DNA of 64,000 nt, from positions 2,098,537 to 2,162,536 of the forward strand of contig NC_087071.1 in the NCBI RefSeq assembly GCF_963678635.1, given 5' to 3'. The notes beneath the pieces are model-generated. The model worked only from the letters and a program-made list of their open reading frames with translations, had not been told where the DNA came from and did no database searches. The DNA comes from Symsagittifera roscoffensis. Taxonomy: Eukaryota > Xenacoelomorpha > Acoela > Convolutidae. Below are positions 13,206 to 25,650 of this stretch, in pieces; positions within the stretch are counted from its first letter, which is position 1; each line of letters begins with the position of its first letter. Both the position numbers and the translations under genes were made by a program.

Positions 13206-13979
13206 CCGGATAGCCGAAAACTAACTTCGTTCCCGGATAGCCGAAATCCTTATCACAAAAAAATTTGATTCGGTCAACAACAAAAATTAAACGCTGAAAA
13301 ATTTAAATTGTTGTATCGTTTATAGTAAAAAACGTCTTTCGCCCCTCATAGCCATTGCCCCCAAACCAAGTATCTTATAGACCCTCAGAAAAGAAAAACT
13401 AAATTTTGGGGAAAAGATTGGTTTGAATAACTGAAATCCCATCAAGTTTTCCGGATCAGCCAAACATAAGCTATCCTAAAACGCTGTAAAAGTTATATTT
13501 TTGACAAAACTTGCAACGGAAAAAATAATTGGCAAAAAATTGAGGCTTTGAACACTTTTTGGCGCCTGCTCCCTGCCTTTAACCCAAGACGCTTATTCAG
13601 CTCTTATTTGTTTATTTACTGGATAACCATAAAAATCTTTGTTCACTGATAATAGAAAAAAAAATTATTGGCTAGCCGAAAAAAGTTGTTAACGGAGGCC
13701 GAACACAAATTTGGCTTCCGGATAGACGACAAAAATATTGAGCTATCAAAATAGTAGCACTTTTACTACTTTCTAAATCCATGAAATCAGAACTAATACC
13801 CTTAGAAAATGTTTTGAGTAAATTGGACTTATGGTTAGCTAAGTTCCGAGAAAAATAAACCAGATAGTTTAATAGTAAAAGTGATCCAAATTTTGCGACC
13901 AATCTAAAATTTTTTAAAGAAATTTTGTTTTGCTGGTAATCAAATAACAAAAAACAGTTGAAATTTCCGGCTATCCAGG
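13206..13979. mobile_element. TIR element in unit A2
   Basis: It is bounded by CCGGATAGCCGAAA and TTCCGGCTATCCAGG, as in A1. There is no coding capacity: the 92-codon minus frame at 13672-13950 is not conserved intact in the other units. Confidence 0.5.
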
Positions 13980-14164
13980 AAAGCGCCCGTACCCAGTAAA
14001 CTTTCTAGAACAGATCTGGCAAAATATTTTTCAGATCTAAATTTCAGATCTTAAATAGGTTGTGAAAAGTTTAAGTAACGCCCGTGTACTCTAAGGATTG
14101 GTTTATTCAGACCTGAAATTTTGTTTCTCTGGGTTATTTAAGATGTGAAAAAGTCTATTTCAGA

Positions 14165-15410
14165 TCTATTTTCAGATCTGAAATTTAGTTTTTCTTTGTT
14201 ATTTCAGATCTGAAAAATTAATTATTCTGGCACAAGTTTTTTTTTGTATTTCATAGCTTCTGCTAGCTACTAGCAGCTACTCGGCAAAGTCTCAAAATGA
14301 ATATTGCTAAAATATGTTTCCCCAAGCATTAGATAAACCTTGGAAACGCATAAGTAGCGAATGAACATCAAAACTTTGACAGGTATTCTAACAGTTTTTG
14401 AAAATTTCTGGCACGTGTTCCTGGCAATGATAGAGTTGTATCTCGGGAAATAAATATTGGTTCACTTACAATGTTTGGTTCGGCTCGAGTAAATATATAG
14501 CTCAACCGATTTGGGAGCCTTCGCGAAGAGGTGGGGGTGTTGCTTGAAATATCTAGGGGAGTTAATATTGGTGAGGAGGGTATGTTGAATTGGTCTCGTG
14601 GTGAAAGTTAGGGTCCTTTACAACACAGCTGAAATATTTATTATTATCTTTGAATTATTCTAAACTCTAAAACGTCCCTTGATGAAAAATGGAAAAAATT
14701 GATTCATTTGCTAAAATTGAAAAGAAATGTTTTTGGAAGTTGTACAACTGAGTTTAGAGTGAGCATTCGAAAAATGATTTAATTCCCGAAGTGTTTTCAA
14801 TGTTTTTTCAAAGTTGTATTGCGTAAAGTCGTATTGATGATTTTTAGCAAGTGAGTGGGTATGAAGTGTTTGGGTGAAGGGAAGTCTGAAGTTTTGGGTA
14901 TAAGGCTGCTAAATGTTGTTTTGTTTGTGATCATTAGGGTGGGGTAGGTTGTCTTTAAGCTGAGCGATGTTTTGATTTTTTTTTCATTTAGGCTAATTTA
15001 TCTTTGTTTCTTCTGGTAATTTTCGGGATCGAATTGTACTCAATATTGTTGATTTTTGTATTGATTGGTAGAGGGTTTTGTAACTTTTATATGACATTTA
15101 TTCGAGAGTTCGAGATGTATATCTAGTTCAAATGGGAATTATGTCGGCTAATAGTAGCAGTGGTTTAAATAAAGTTTGAAATAGTCTCAAGTGATTGGTT
15201 GATTTTTAGATGATTACTTCTGAAACATAAATTGAGATATTAATATTGTAATAATAAAAAAGTTTTGAAAAATGGCTTTTCTAATTGTTTTTCAATATGT
15301 CATGATAATTGATTGTTCGAAGAGACTTAAAGAGTGTATAGTTACCTAATTTAAAAAAATTGTTCAAATTCTAAATTCTTTAAAATCTTAGGTTGAAGAT
15401 AAAAACTTTT
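14165..15410. other. T/G-rich segment found only in unit A2
   Basis: The first 200 bases belong to the AGATCT-rich dispersed repeat. From about 14430 to 15400 the plus strand is rich in T and G and poor in C, the opposite skew to the C/A-rich LTR element at 44.6-63.6 kb. That is compatible with a decayed retroelement in reverse orientation, but I found no translatable domain. No gene is seen. Confidence 0.4.
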
Positions 15411-15649
15411 TATTCTTTTTTTGGTTGATTTCGTTTTTTCAATTCGGATATATTATCTTGTAATTTACTATTTGTTCTTTGTTTTGTATGGAATTTTTAG
15501 AGCGTTTTGCTGGTACGCTTTCTGTTAATTAGTTTGTCGATGAGTTAGTTTGTTTGGAATATCAGGTATTTTGGGATCATTGATTTCTTGAGATGTTTCA
15601 ACATTGTTTCACCCTGTAAAAGAATATAATTGTGTTTACTCGCGGAAAG

Positions 15650-16270
15650 GATATACAAATAGAATAATGTAAACACTTTTTTTTGCCAAAAAACTTAATA
15701 AAGGGTGAACTTGTGAGTAATAAAAACCCACCAGTTTCATTTGATTTTACCATTGATCCCTGAAACGTTCAATGCAATGTTTTTGTTGAAGCCAGAGTAC
15801 CTAATATAAAAACTGTCAATGCCGTCGCCTTGAATGATGCTCGAAGAAAAGCTTTGATAACAGACAATACTGGAAAAAAGTGTGCTATTTTTCCAATGTG
15901 GTCAAAAATTGAAAGGAAAACGCAGCTCTTGCGATGAAAAACTCAGAAGAAATGTGCTATTTGCATTAAAAGTAAAACAAAATTGAGAAATCAGGATATG
16001 TACAAACAAATTTTTTCATTAAAAATATGTCAATTGTGAATGGCCCAGCTCAAATTTATTCATCTTCAACTGTTTCAAACTTACTCAAATCTACTAAAAC
16101 GGTCGACCAGAACAATTCAATTTATTTTAAAAAAATGTACTGATGCCTATGTGTCAAAAAGCACAGAGTTGTCAGCCAGGCAGATATTTATTTCTATTCG
16201 ACCGTTCTCATTGCTACTTTTGCAGCAAGAATAAGTATTTCAGTCATGAGCGAACATTGTGCTTCAAAAA
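15650..16270 (+). pseudogene. Degraded last-exon copy P2 of the Cys-rich gene
   Basis: This copy aligns with P1 and with the intact exon at 34320-34970. It carries its own lesions: a deletion of bases before CCAATGTGGTC destroys the CxC part of the module, and further frame changes follow. The frame at 16040-16234 is an out-of-frame remnant. The copy ends at the same point as P1. Confidence 0.8.
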
Positions 16271-16717
16271 ACTCATTGCATCTGAGTTTTTAGAGGGGTT
16301 TTGTTTTTCACATCATAGCTGTGGAAAATTAGCTTCTGAGAGTTTTAAAATAATCATTGATCTGAAATCTACTAGCTTCGTAATCGATCAGTTTTGTTTT
16401 TAGCGGTCTGGATTTATTTGCTATTATTTGCTTTTGATCTATTTGCTTATCAGAAAATCACTGAAAAAAAAATTTAACGGTCGATCGTTTTCATCATTGA
16501 TGGAGGGACCGAACGTTTGAAATTAATTTTAAGTTATTTTCAACCAATCTGATTTGAGCATTCAAAGGTCTAAAAAGAAATCGCGAAAATTTCAAATAAA
16601 GCAAACAAATCCCGGCAGCTAAAATTGAAAAAGCTCGATTACAGAAATGCGAAAGAGACGCCATCTGCGTTTTGTAGTGCGGTCTGTATTTAGGTGTTAT
16701 GTCACGGAGCCGAATAT

Positions 16718-17497
16718 CCGGATAGCCGAAAACTAACTTCGTTCCCGGATAGCCGGAGATCTTTATTATAAAAAAATTCGATTCAGTCAACAACAAAAAT
16801 TAAACGCTGAAAAAGTTAAATTGTTGTATCATTTATAGTAAAAAAAATCTTTCGCCCTTTATAGCCCTTGCCCCATACCAAGTATCTTAAAGACCCTCAG
16901 AACAGAAAAACTAAATTTTGGGGGAAAATATTGGTTTAAATAACTAAAATCCCATCAAGTTTTCCGGATCGGCCAAACATAAGCTATCCTAAAACGCTGT
17001 AAAAGTTATATTTTTGACAAAACTTTGCAACGTAGACAAATATTTGGCAAAAATTGAGGCTTTGAACACTTTTTGGCGCCTGCTCACTGCCTTTATCTCA
17101 AGACGTTTATTCAATTTAGCTCTTATTTAATTATTTACCGGACAACCATAAAATTCTTTGTTCACTGATAAGAGGAAAAAAATTATTGGCTAGTCGAAAA
17201 AAGTTGTTACCGGAGGTCGAACTCAAACTTAGCTTCCGGACAGACGAAAAAATTATTGAGCTATCAAAAAAGTAGCACTTTTATTTCTTTCTAATACCAT
17301 GAAATCAAATCTAATACGCATAAAAAATGTTTTGAGTAAATTGGACTTATGGTTAGCTAAGTTCTGAGAAAAAGAAACCAGATAGTTTATTAGTAAAAGT
17401 TGTCCAAATTTTGTAAACAATCTAATTTTTTTAAGGAAATTTCGTTTTGCTGCTAACCAACTTAACAAAAAACTGTTGAAATTTCCGGCTATCCAGG
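16718..17497. mobile_element. TIR element in unit A3
   Basis: The ends are CCGGATAGCCGAAA and TTCCGGCTATCCAGG, collinear with the copies in A1 and A2. The minus frame at 16494-16796 spans its left end and has no known domain. Confidence 0.5.
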
Positions 17498-17959
17498 AAA
17501 GCGCCCTTACCCAGTAAACTTTCTAGAACAGATCTGACAAAATCTTTTTCAGATCTAAATTTCAGATCTGAAGTAAGTTGTGAAATGTTCAAATAACGCC
17601 TGTATACTCTAAGGATTGGTTATATCAGATCTTAATTCAGATCTGAAATTTTGTTTTTCTGGGTTATTTAAGATCTGAAAAAGTCTACAAAAACTTTTTA
17701 ATCTATTTTTGGTTGATTTCGTTGTCGAGACGAGTGGCGTTCTGGTGATTTTTTTTTCAGTTTGGGTATTTTATCTTGTAATTTACTATTTGTTCTTTGT
17801 TATGATGGAATTTTAAGAGCGTTTTTATGGTAAGCTTTTTGTTATTTAATTTGTTGATGAGTTAGTTTGTTTGGAATATCAGGTATTTTAGGATCGTTGT
17901 TTTCTTGAGATGTTTCAACATTGTTTCACCCTGTAAAAGAATATAATTGTGTTTACTCG

Positions 17960-18255
17960 CGGAAAGGATATACAAATAGAATAATGTAAACACGTTTTTT
18001 TGCCAAAAAACTTAATAAAGGGTGAACTTCTGAGTAATAAAAACCCACCAGTTTCATTTGATTTTACCATTGATCCCTGAAACGTTCAATGCAATGTTTT
18101 TGTTGAAGCCAGAGTACCTAATATGAAAACTGTCAATGCCGTCGCCTTGAATGATGATCGAAGAAAAGCTTTGATAACAGACAATACTGGAAAAAAGTGT
18201 GCTATTTTTCCAATGTGGTCAAAAATTGCAAAGAAAATGCAGCTCTTGCGATGAA
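17960..18255 (+). pseudogene. Truncated last-exon copy P3 of the Cys-rich gene
   Basis: Only the first part of the exon copy is left, and it shares the CCAATGTGGTC deletion with P2. It ends at 18255, where unrelated sequence begins. P2 and P3 therefore share a lesion absent from P1. Confidence 0.75.
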
Positions 18256-18652
18256 TGTTTCTCAGTTGAGTTTTGTAATGATGCTTGATCTAAAAAAATG
18301 TAATAAGTAAACGTAAATGTAAAATTTAGTGAAGTCGAAGAAAGTGGCAGCAAAAATTAGTTTCACTCTACTTTAAAATTTCTAATTTTTGCCGTTGTTT
18401 TTATGCAAAATTTGGCTAAAAGTATATTCGTAAAGACGGTTTTTGTACTTTTCTCACGGCGGAAACCCTTGTTGCTCAATATTGGAGGAAGACTTTGAAA
18501 CCTGCATTTTGCGGTAAACAGCTCTCCTCGAGTGAGTTCAGCTCACTTATACTGAGCAAGATTTTCCCGAAATCAAATTTAAAAAAAGGATGATTAAAAT
18601 TGAATTTTTTCTTTGTTAAAAAATGTCTACTGTTTTTATACGAAGTTTATAA
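18256..18652. other. Unannotated stretch, no gene seen
   Basis: There is no coding frame. A block at about 18505-18545 (AAACAGCTCTCCTCGAGTGA) matches the end of the 46-bp tandem repeat at 19720-19825, so both belong to one small dispersed repeat. Confidence 0.4.
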
Positions 18653-18660
18653 ATTTAATC

Positions 18661-19096
18661 GGTAACTTCCCAAATGGCATAATTCCCAAATGGCATAAAA
18701 ATTGAACTTTTCACAAATGGCAAAAATTTCATGGTACTTCAACGATTTCTATCAATTTCTAATTCTAACTTTTTGTCAGGAACGAAAACATATGAACAAG
18801 TTTTAGAATTAATTGCTTCCAAACAAATTTTAATTGACAATTTTGTCAGAAAATTGACCACACGAAGCTTATCAGTAACAGCAAGCTTATTCTTTTCATT
18901 TTTCATAATGAATCCTGCAAGTTTTTCAAGACAAAATGTCAATCAACATTTGAACTGACAGTTTGACTAACTTTTGCACATGTTTCACGAAAAAGTTTTC
19001 CCGATTTTTCTAATAAAACTGTTGCATGAAATTAAAGCCTTTTTAAAATTTTTCATGTTTATGCCATTTGGTAATTATGCCATTTGAGACGTAATC
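18661..19096. mobile_element. hAT-type MITE, copy 1 (436 bp)
   Basis: The ends are GGTAACTTCCCAAATGGCAT and ATGCCATTTGAGACGTAATC, forming imperfect terminal inverted repeats of about 40 bp built from CAAATGGCATAA motifs. Flanks ATTTAATC (18653-18660) and ACTTAATC (19097-19104) match at 7 of 8 bases. Eight-base target duplications are the hallmark of the hAT superfamily. There is no transposase; the 75-codon frame inside is not conserved. Confidence 0.85.
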
Positions 19097-19104
19097 ACTT
19101 AATC

Positions 19105-20760
19105 TACAGACTATATACAGGTTATACTTCAATAAGATAATATGCTGATTATGAGCAGATTAACTTCAGATCAATTGCAGGTTTTATAGAAATGAAAAAT
19201 TGATTACTCAGGCACAACAATACATCTATTTTTGTCAAAAAAATATATTCTATCTCTATAGACTCCATCATTGTTCGCAAAATGGCTGCAATAAATTGCT
19301 GCAACCCGCAAGGACAAAAATGGATAAGAACCAATTATATAATGAAAAATTGACATATTAACATTAGTACAGAATCTGTCTATATAGAACCGTTTTGCGG
19401 GCAATAATCGATTTAGTAGCGATAATTCTTTTTCAACAAAGTTAAAAAGATTTAGAGCCCAAGTAATCCGTTTTTATTCTACAAAACCTGTAAATAATCT
19501 GTAGTTTATCTGTATTTAATCAGTATTTAACCTGTATAAAACAAAACTTGTAAAAAACCAAACATAATCTCTTGATAGAATGTATATAATCTATACGATT
19601 TGCATAAACCTGATTATAGTGTTTCAAAACTATAGAGGTCGTAACTAGTTAAAATTTAACTAACCACGACCTAAACTACGGAATGGATTTTTCACAAATT
19701 TCTTCGTTGTAATTCTTCGAGGGATATCTTGAAACATCTGGTTTGCACTAAACAGCTCTCCTTAGAGGGATATCTTGAAACATCTGGTTTGCACTAAACA
19801 GCTCTCCTCGGGTGATTTCAGATGTGTAACAAAGAGGAAGAATTTACCTGATTACAAGTTCGTGCAGACCACATGTAATTTTAAAAAGTTTAATCAAGTT
19901 TTGAATGATTAAACTCAAAATTACTAAAAACATTATACTTTATAGACAATAGAAGACAATATCAAGAAAGCATGGTGTTTTTATAAAAGTTTTACACAGT
20001 TATCTATAGATAAAATACAGATTGCCTGCAGATTTTATAAGGATTTGCACTTTAGAGATTATTTACTGAATTTTTGTATAATATCTACAGATTAAAAATC
20101 AGGTTTTATAGAAAAGAAAATTACATTATTTAGACACTAAACTCCATATACTTTTGGTAAAAATAATCACTTCGATTTTGATAGACTCGATTATCGTTCG
20201 CAAAACCGTTCCATTTATATGGAATCTATACTTATGTCCATCTGTGGGCTTCTCTTTTTATAATTGATTTTTATCCATTATTGTCAGTGCGGGTAGCATC
20301 AATTTATCTACAACAAAGAAAGGATAGAATAGATTACTTTTCAACAAAAAAAGATCACAGAGCCTAAACAATCAAAAATTTGCATAATTTTGAACTCAGG
20401 AAAATCCTTCCTCAATGTTATAGCGAGCTTCATTTATATGAGGAGAGCTGCCCAAAGCTTCAAAAGATCCCTCTTAATTTTGGCCATTAGGGTTCCCACA
20501 GTGAGAAAGTTACACTTGTGCCAAATTTCTTGTATTATTAATTCTAAAATCTACCCTTTTACAGCACTTTAATTTAACCGTGTTGAGAAATTCAGTGTAT
20601 AAAATGTAGATAGTCTTTAAAAACTCTGTATAGAATCTATATTTGGTCTGCATATACTCTGTTGATAATCTGCATATAAAAAGTAGATAATCTGTATGCG
20701 ATATGTATTCAATCTGCATCAGATATGCATGACACTTGATGCAGAAATAAAAGCAGTTTT
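19105..20760. repeat. Degenerate AATCTGTAT-rich region
   Basis: Variants of TAATCTGYATA recur many times (about 19490-19620, 20000-20110, 20580-20720). A block at 19170-19285 (AGGTTTTATAGAAA to GTTCGCAAAA) is weakly repeated at 20100-20210, so the region may be an old duplicated element. The open frames are short and skewed. No gene is seen. Confidence 0.45.
19720..19811 (+). repeat. 46-bp tandem repeat, two copies
   Basis: AGGGATATCTTGAAACATCT begins at 19720 and again at 19766, and both copies run through ACTAAACAGCTCTCCT. The two copies are identical or nearly so. Confidence 0.9.
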
Positions 20761-22543
20761 AGTGCATTTTGCTAAAATTACATAATAAAGTTGCAGAAGA
20801 AACCTTTTGCATAAAAAATGCTTACTGATTGGCTGTTAAAAATATAAAATTACAACAGATGCGATACTTTTTAAAGTCGACTTTTTTTTATTTTTGTCAC
20901 AACGGGACATGTTTTGATTTCATTGGAATCTCGTACTACCATCAGTATGACTTTAAAGTAGGTTTTTCAGTAGGTTTTTTTAATTTCCTTTTCAGTTTGA
21001 ATGTATCACAAATGTTATGGCTTTTTTTGTTTGTTATAACGTGACCATGAGCTCAACCAATTATAACAACAAGATCAACAATAAATAAAAAAGGACTACA
21101 AAAAAACGTATAAAATTGCAGTCGTTTTCAGCATTTGACTAAAAAACTGGTACACTTGATTTCAACTTCTTCTTTGATAAATTTTTATAACACGAGATGG
21201 ACGCAAAAAAACTTTAATATAATTACAAAAATGTTGAAATTTGGGATGGACCAATCGACAGAAACAAATTGTATTTTTGCCACAATACTAGTGAGTTTAT
21301 AATCAATAATACTCTTATACAAAATGTCTTTATGCATGAATCTCCAAATCTATTTAATCTTTGATTTATGTAAGATGGGACATACTCATTTTTGTTTCCG
21401 AATTGCCAAGAAAGTTGCAGAAAAATTGGAAGTTGGTGAGATCTACACATTTTTTCCGTAAATTCTTTTTTGGATAGTTGGTCCAGTGGGTTCTTTATAC
21501 GTTTTCAGATTCTTAACCATGTTTCTGTTTCCATTAAATTTGTATTTATGGATTTTCGCAATGGATTTTTTGTTCTTTTTTCAGATTCTAAACTAAGTTT
21601 CGGTATCTATTACATTTGAATTTATAGGCACTTCTTTGAGGCTTTACTTTAAACGCTATGGCACAATAACTAGTAAAATCGTCCTTCTGGACAAACTTTT
21701 CTTTTTTCAAAACATTCGTAAAACCAAAACTTAACATGTTGCTGAAAGTAATATATTTGTTTTGATGACTTTTGAAGAAATTCTTTAAAATAAAAACAGG
21801 TTTATTTTACAAACGCAAAAATGAGTAATTTGTTTATGCCAAACATTACTTATGCAATTTTATACAGTTATTAAAAGCATCCCGTTTTTTATAACGTTGT
21901 TGCTTCAGCACAAATTTTTGCAAGCAAAGAAGATGACACTGTTGGCTAAATCAAGATTAGCCTCGAAAAGATCAGAAAATATTTTTCTCAACCTAAATAG
22001 TTTTGTCATTTCTTATAACTGACATCTAACAAATGTATTATTGTACATTCAACTGCTCAGTTTCTTCTGAAAATTGTAGATTATTCAATGTTTTTGAAGA
22101 TGAAAAATGGTTAAATAAAACAATTCAAAAAATAATTGAATTTTGAAAAAACAAAATCAGAAAAAACTATAGTTCTCAAACAATTTAACAAGAACAAATA
22201 CACAGTTCTGTTATATAAAACTGTTAAGAAAAAAGCGCTTTTTGAATGGAGCCTTGTTTTGCGGCTCAACGTTACGTCAAAATCTGCCCAAAATATTTTA
22301 TTGACTTTTTAAAAAAAAATGCTTCGGATGTAATACATTTCTGCGGTTCTAGATCTACCATACATAGTTTTTTATTCTTTTCGAGTTTTTTTAGATCAAG
22401 AAAAAAATGTAAAACCTTGAAAAATAAAAATTCAACATCAAGTGACTGTTCATAACATAAAGAAGGAAATTCAGGATTGTTTTTGCAGTTGTTCATAAAA
22501 AGCTCATCAACAAACACTTGAATGATTTTTTCATTTTGTTTTT
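20761..22543. other. AT-rich stretch with no gene seen
   Basis: Short frames occur on both strands (for example 22272-22517 minus, rich in Phe, Lys and Leu), with no domain or splice support. A block near 21030-21090 (AACGTGACC, ACAACAAGATCAACAATAAA) weakly matches the duplicated unit that follows. Confidence 0.45.
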
Positions 22544-23098
22544 CAGCCCTTAAAACAATTCTACGATCTGTTGTGACGTTTTACAGAGAACGTTATCGTG
22601 AAAAAAAGGTCAGAAATTGAATTCAATCTTTGGCATATTATAATGTGACTTTGCACTCAACAATACCTATAATAACAAGAACAACAATAAAACATAAAGT
22701 AGCAAGTAAGAGTTTAAACATGTCAGACAACTTTTATTTATGAACTCAATCGATGTAATAGCAACAATTGAAAATCAACATAGTCTAAAAACTGAATACT
22801 CGGAAGTTAGCATGCCAGAAAAAATCAAGTTGTTGCAATCTGTTTCTTTGATTTCATTGACATTTCTATGTACTGATATAGTAGTATGGTTATTCTTAAT
22901 ATCATCTTGTGTTAAAGGTATTTTCTAAAAATCAAAAGAAACTTAAAAAATCACATTCAGCTGCAGAATCAACAGCATTGCAACAATAGCACGGAACACT
23001 CAAGATAAAAGCCTCAACAAATAACATCAATTAATAGAAGGAAACTCCGGAAGATGCATCTATTAATATTTGAGTGAATATTTTCATTTTTTTTGTCT
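22544..23098 (+). repeat. 555-bp tandem duplication, copy 1
   Basis: It starts near CAGCCCTTAAAACAATTCT and is repeated from 23099. The 62-codon frame at 22740-22928 has a hydrophobic stretch (SLISLTFLCTDIVVWLFLIS), but the equivalent frame in copy 2 is broken by stops, so it is probably not coding. Confidence 0.75.
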
Positions 23099-23640
23099 CA
23101 GGCCCTAAAAGAATTCTTTAATGTTTTACAGAGAATATAATCGTGAAAATGTCAGAAGTTAAACTCGATATTTTGGTTATAACGTGTCCTTGAACTGAAC
23201 AATCTAACACCAGGAATAACAAAATACCAAAAAGTAGCAACTAAACTTTTCAACAGGCCAGACAACTTTAACTTATGAACTATTGAAGTGATAGCAACAA
23301 CCTAAGCACTTTTTACAGCAACTTGGAATGCAATTTTAGCTCTATTTCGAGTTTGCCTCCGATTCGTACAAATGAAAACAAATTTGGACGCTTCCAGGCT
23401 TGAAAACAAATTGTTACGATCTGTTCATTTGATTTCCATGACAATTTTTGAAATCATTTATTAGTATAGATCATCTTTAATATCGTTTGTGCTAGAAATA
23501 TTTTCTAACAAAAGAAAACTGGAAAAGATCAAAATTCGGTTCCAACTTCACTAACATTACAACAAACGCAATGGAATACTCAAAATCTAAGCATTAACGA
23601 ATAAAAATAACGAAAAGAAAACCCCGAAACATGCTAGTGA
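23099..23640 (+). repeat. 555-bp tandem duplication, copy 2
   Basis: This copy is collinear with the one at 22544: CAGGCCCTAAAAGAATTCT, then the region with AGACAACTTTAACTTATGAAC, then GCATTAACGAATAAAA. Divergence is considerable, with several indels. Confidence 0.75.
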
Positions 23641-23935
23641 TAATAAACATCTTCAAGTAAGTGTTTCAACAGTGTATTCAAACAATTAATTACTTCACAA
23701 AAAGACGTTGATAATTAATGGTTTTTCACTCAAATGGAATTCAGCCTTAAAACTTCTAATCTGTTTTTTTATGAAGAAAGACCAACGAACAAATTAAGTA
23801 TCAACGAACAGCGTAAAAGATTGTGCAAAGCAAGTGAATGATAATTACATTTTGTTTTTGTTTCAACACTCACTTTTTTATAAGAAAATTTCATTAAGTA
23901 GTGTTATTTAGTTCACATTGGAAAGCAGCACACGA

Positions 23936-25206
23936 TCAAACATAATCATCTTTTTTTGATGAAATCACCTTTAGTTTCTTGTGAAGATGTTTCTTATAAA
24001 AAAAAAGGTGTAGTCTATAGCGTCTTTTCAACAGAAAAGCAAGAACGATGAGAAAGATCAATCCCACTTGCGATGTGGCACCAAACCCTAGAGCTCTTCG
24101 TCGTGTTACCCCTTCGTAGTCATTTCCCATGTTGGGCTGATAGTCTCCGGGGGCCCAAGTAGGATAAGGCGGCGGCATTTTGGTATCGTTTATTACCTCG
24201 GAGTTCTCCAAAAAGCATATGCCTCGAAGATGCTTGTGGATGTCCGTATTCGCCCCGAGTAGGTTTCGTACACAAATTCCGCAGTTCTGCTTGTGCCAGT
24301 CGTCGTCACAATGTCCACAGGCACCTGGTCCATTGGGCTGACAGTCACAGAACCATTTGCAATTTTTAGCCTCCTGACCCCCAAAACCATTTAAAATTCT
24401 TCGTTGGGTATCGTTCAGTTTGACTCCATTCAGTAATTTCGTTTGGTTGGAGAGTGAATTTTTATTCACATTCCACAAATTGACAGTCATATTTATCAAA
24501 TTTTCTAAACTTAGGTCGTTCATGAAGTTTACCGGCAAGATGAAGTTCCGTGATCGATGGATGTATATTGTTTCAATTTTAGAACAATCCCTCAAAAATC
24601 CATCAGGGATAACATTTGGCGGATGAGAAGTCGAGATGATGCCAAATTCAACGTAGCGAAGAGACTGGCATGATTCAATCATAGAAAAAATTGTATGAGG
24701 CCCACGAATTTCTAGATTCTGAAAATAGGTCCGGCTCCAAATATTTTTTTGCTGGTTTCCTAGGTTGAATTTTGTATGATTCATACTGAAGAACTGCAAA
24801 GTAAAAATATTGAGAAGAGTTTCTCTCTCCAGATATTTGAGAGCTCTAATTCTAAACAGAACCGTAGACACATACACTTTTCCGAATTCTTGCACTCTTA
24901 ATTCCAAGCGATAGTTCTCTTTGAACATCATAAAGTCAAAAATTTGCGTAGAGATCGTCTGATCAATCATGATAGTTTTTATTGACGTATTGAAAATTTC
25001 AATCTTCTTCTCATTACTTGCAAACAATTTTGTCATATCAACACGAGACTCTTCAATATCATGAGCCAAAATGACTCCCAAACTGATTTCGCATGATTCC
25101 ACAACTACTATGTCTTTTTCTCTATGACAAGTACAATTCCCACATCTGACTGGGCTAGGGTTTGATTTTGCTTCTATGGCATTTCGGTAAGCCCAATAAG
25201 CATCGA
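23936..25206 (-). CDS. Cys-rich type I membrane protein, last exon
   Basis: Role unknown. The main exon encodes 422 residues with no stop, ending in TAA at 23936. The N-terminal part has an LRRNT-like cysteine cluster (RCGNCTCHRE). The middle shows degenerate leucine-rich stretches and several N-glycosylation sequons. Next comes an eight-cysteine module with spacing C-x3-C-x-C-x7-C-x2-C-x8-C-x2-C-x18-C (from NCKWFCDC), then a proline-rich stalk, one membrane segment (VGLIFLIVLAFLL) and a basic tail, suggesting a type I surface protein. The frame stays open to an ATG at 25231, but the sequence just before 25206 is a strong acceptor (polypyrimidine run then CCAG), so I end the exon there. The paralogue at 33612-34933 has the same module and intron phase. 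A leucine-rich receptor ectodomain is inference. Confidence 0.8.
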
Positions 25207-25373
25207 CTGGAACAAAAACAAAAGATAGCATAAGAGGGATTCTTTCAAAGACACTAATCGCTTATCTATTTTCAAAACACCAAATTGGTTAATGAAAATG
25301 TTTTTTTTTTCTTTTTTTTCTAATTTTTTCAACTAGCTTTCAAAATATTGAACAAAGATGACATTATACTCGC

Positions 25374-25434
25374 CGTTGATTGGAGACATATCATTTCTGT
25401 GCAGCTTTTTATCTTGTATGTAATTTTCTTGTTT
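25374..25434 (-). CDS. Candidate middle exon of the minus-strand gene
   Basis: On the minus strand an acceptor (GTTTATTTTAG) precedes 61 open bases that start in phase 0 and would end in phase 1 before GCGAGT, a rare GC-type donor. That phase fits the next exon exactly. The paralogue has a 49-bp middle exon with the same start and end phases (32262-32310). The ordinary GT donor four bases further on would give the wrong phase. This is supported only by phase logic. Confidence 0.4.
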
Positions 25435-25563
25435 CTAAAATAAACAATTATATCACTATTCAAAAACTCATAATTTTCTATGGAATGTCGAAATCTCTTT
25501 CGACCATACAAAACAAATTTTCACAAACAATTTTTCAGAAATTTTTTTAGCTTTAATAATTAC

Positions 25564-25650
25564 CTTTGTTTGAGCGATGATTATTAGACAGCATAACCAA
25601 AGAAGACCACATTTATAAAATGCATTTGACACATCGCTGCAATTCTCCAT
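25564..25650 (-). CDS. Candidate first exon with signal peptide, minus-strand gene
   Basis: Twenty-nine codons begin MENCSDVSNAF, carry the hydrophobic core GLLWLCCLIIIA, and end in phase 0 at AAG followed by GTAATT, a usable donor. A secreted or type I membrane protein needs such a signal sequence, and the main exon lacks a good one. A TATAGAAA-like box lies upstream at about 25740. Joining this exon to the two downstream gives about 472 residues. Confidence 0.5.

Larger units (their letters stand above)
12791..16298 (+). repeat. Tandem segmental unit A2 (longest)
   Basis: This is the second and longest unit, 3508 bp. Relative to A1 and A3 it holds about 1.25 kb more, roughly 14165-15410, which includes the tail of the AGATCT-rich repeat and a T/G-rich stretch. 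Because A1 and A3 share the same short junction, A2 probably keeps the older arrangement, or took an insertion after duplication. Confidence 0.85.
16299..18255 (+). repeat. Tandem segmental unit A3, truncated
   Basis: The third unit matches A1 closely, including the shared short junction near 17690, and stops abruptly after CTCTTGCGATGAA at 18255, inside the exon copy. The break marks the right end of the tandem array. Confidence 0.85.

Noticed and set aside
22740-22928. Small membrane protein gene of 62 codons
   Set aside because: The tandem duplicate at about 23280-23490 has stops in the equivalent frame and there is no splice or domain support.
1-23935. Many open frames of 60-100 codons on both strands
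   Set aside because: They are Phe/Leu/Lys/Ile-rich products of AT-rich DNA, with no domains, no paired splice sites, and no conservation between duplicated copies.
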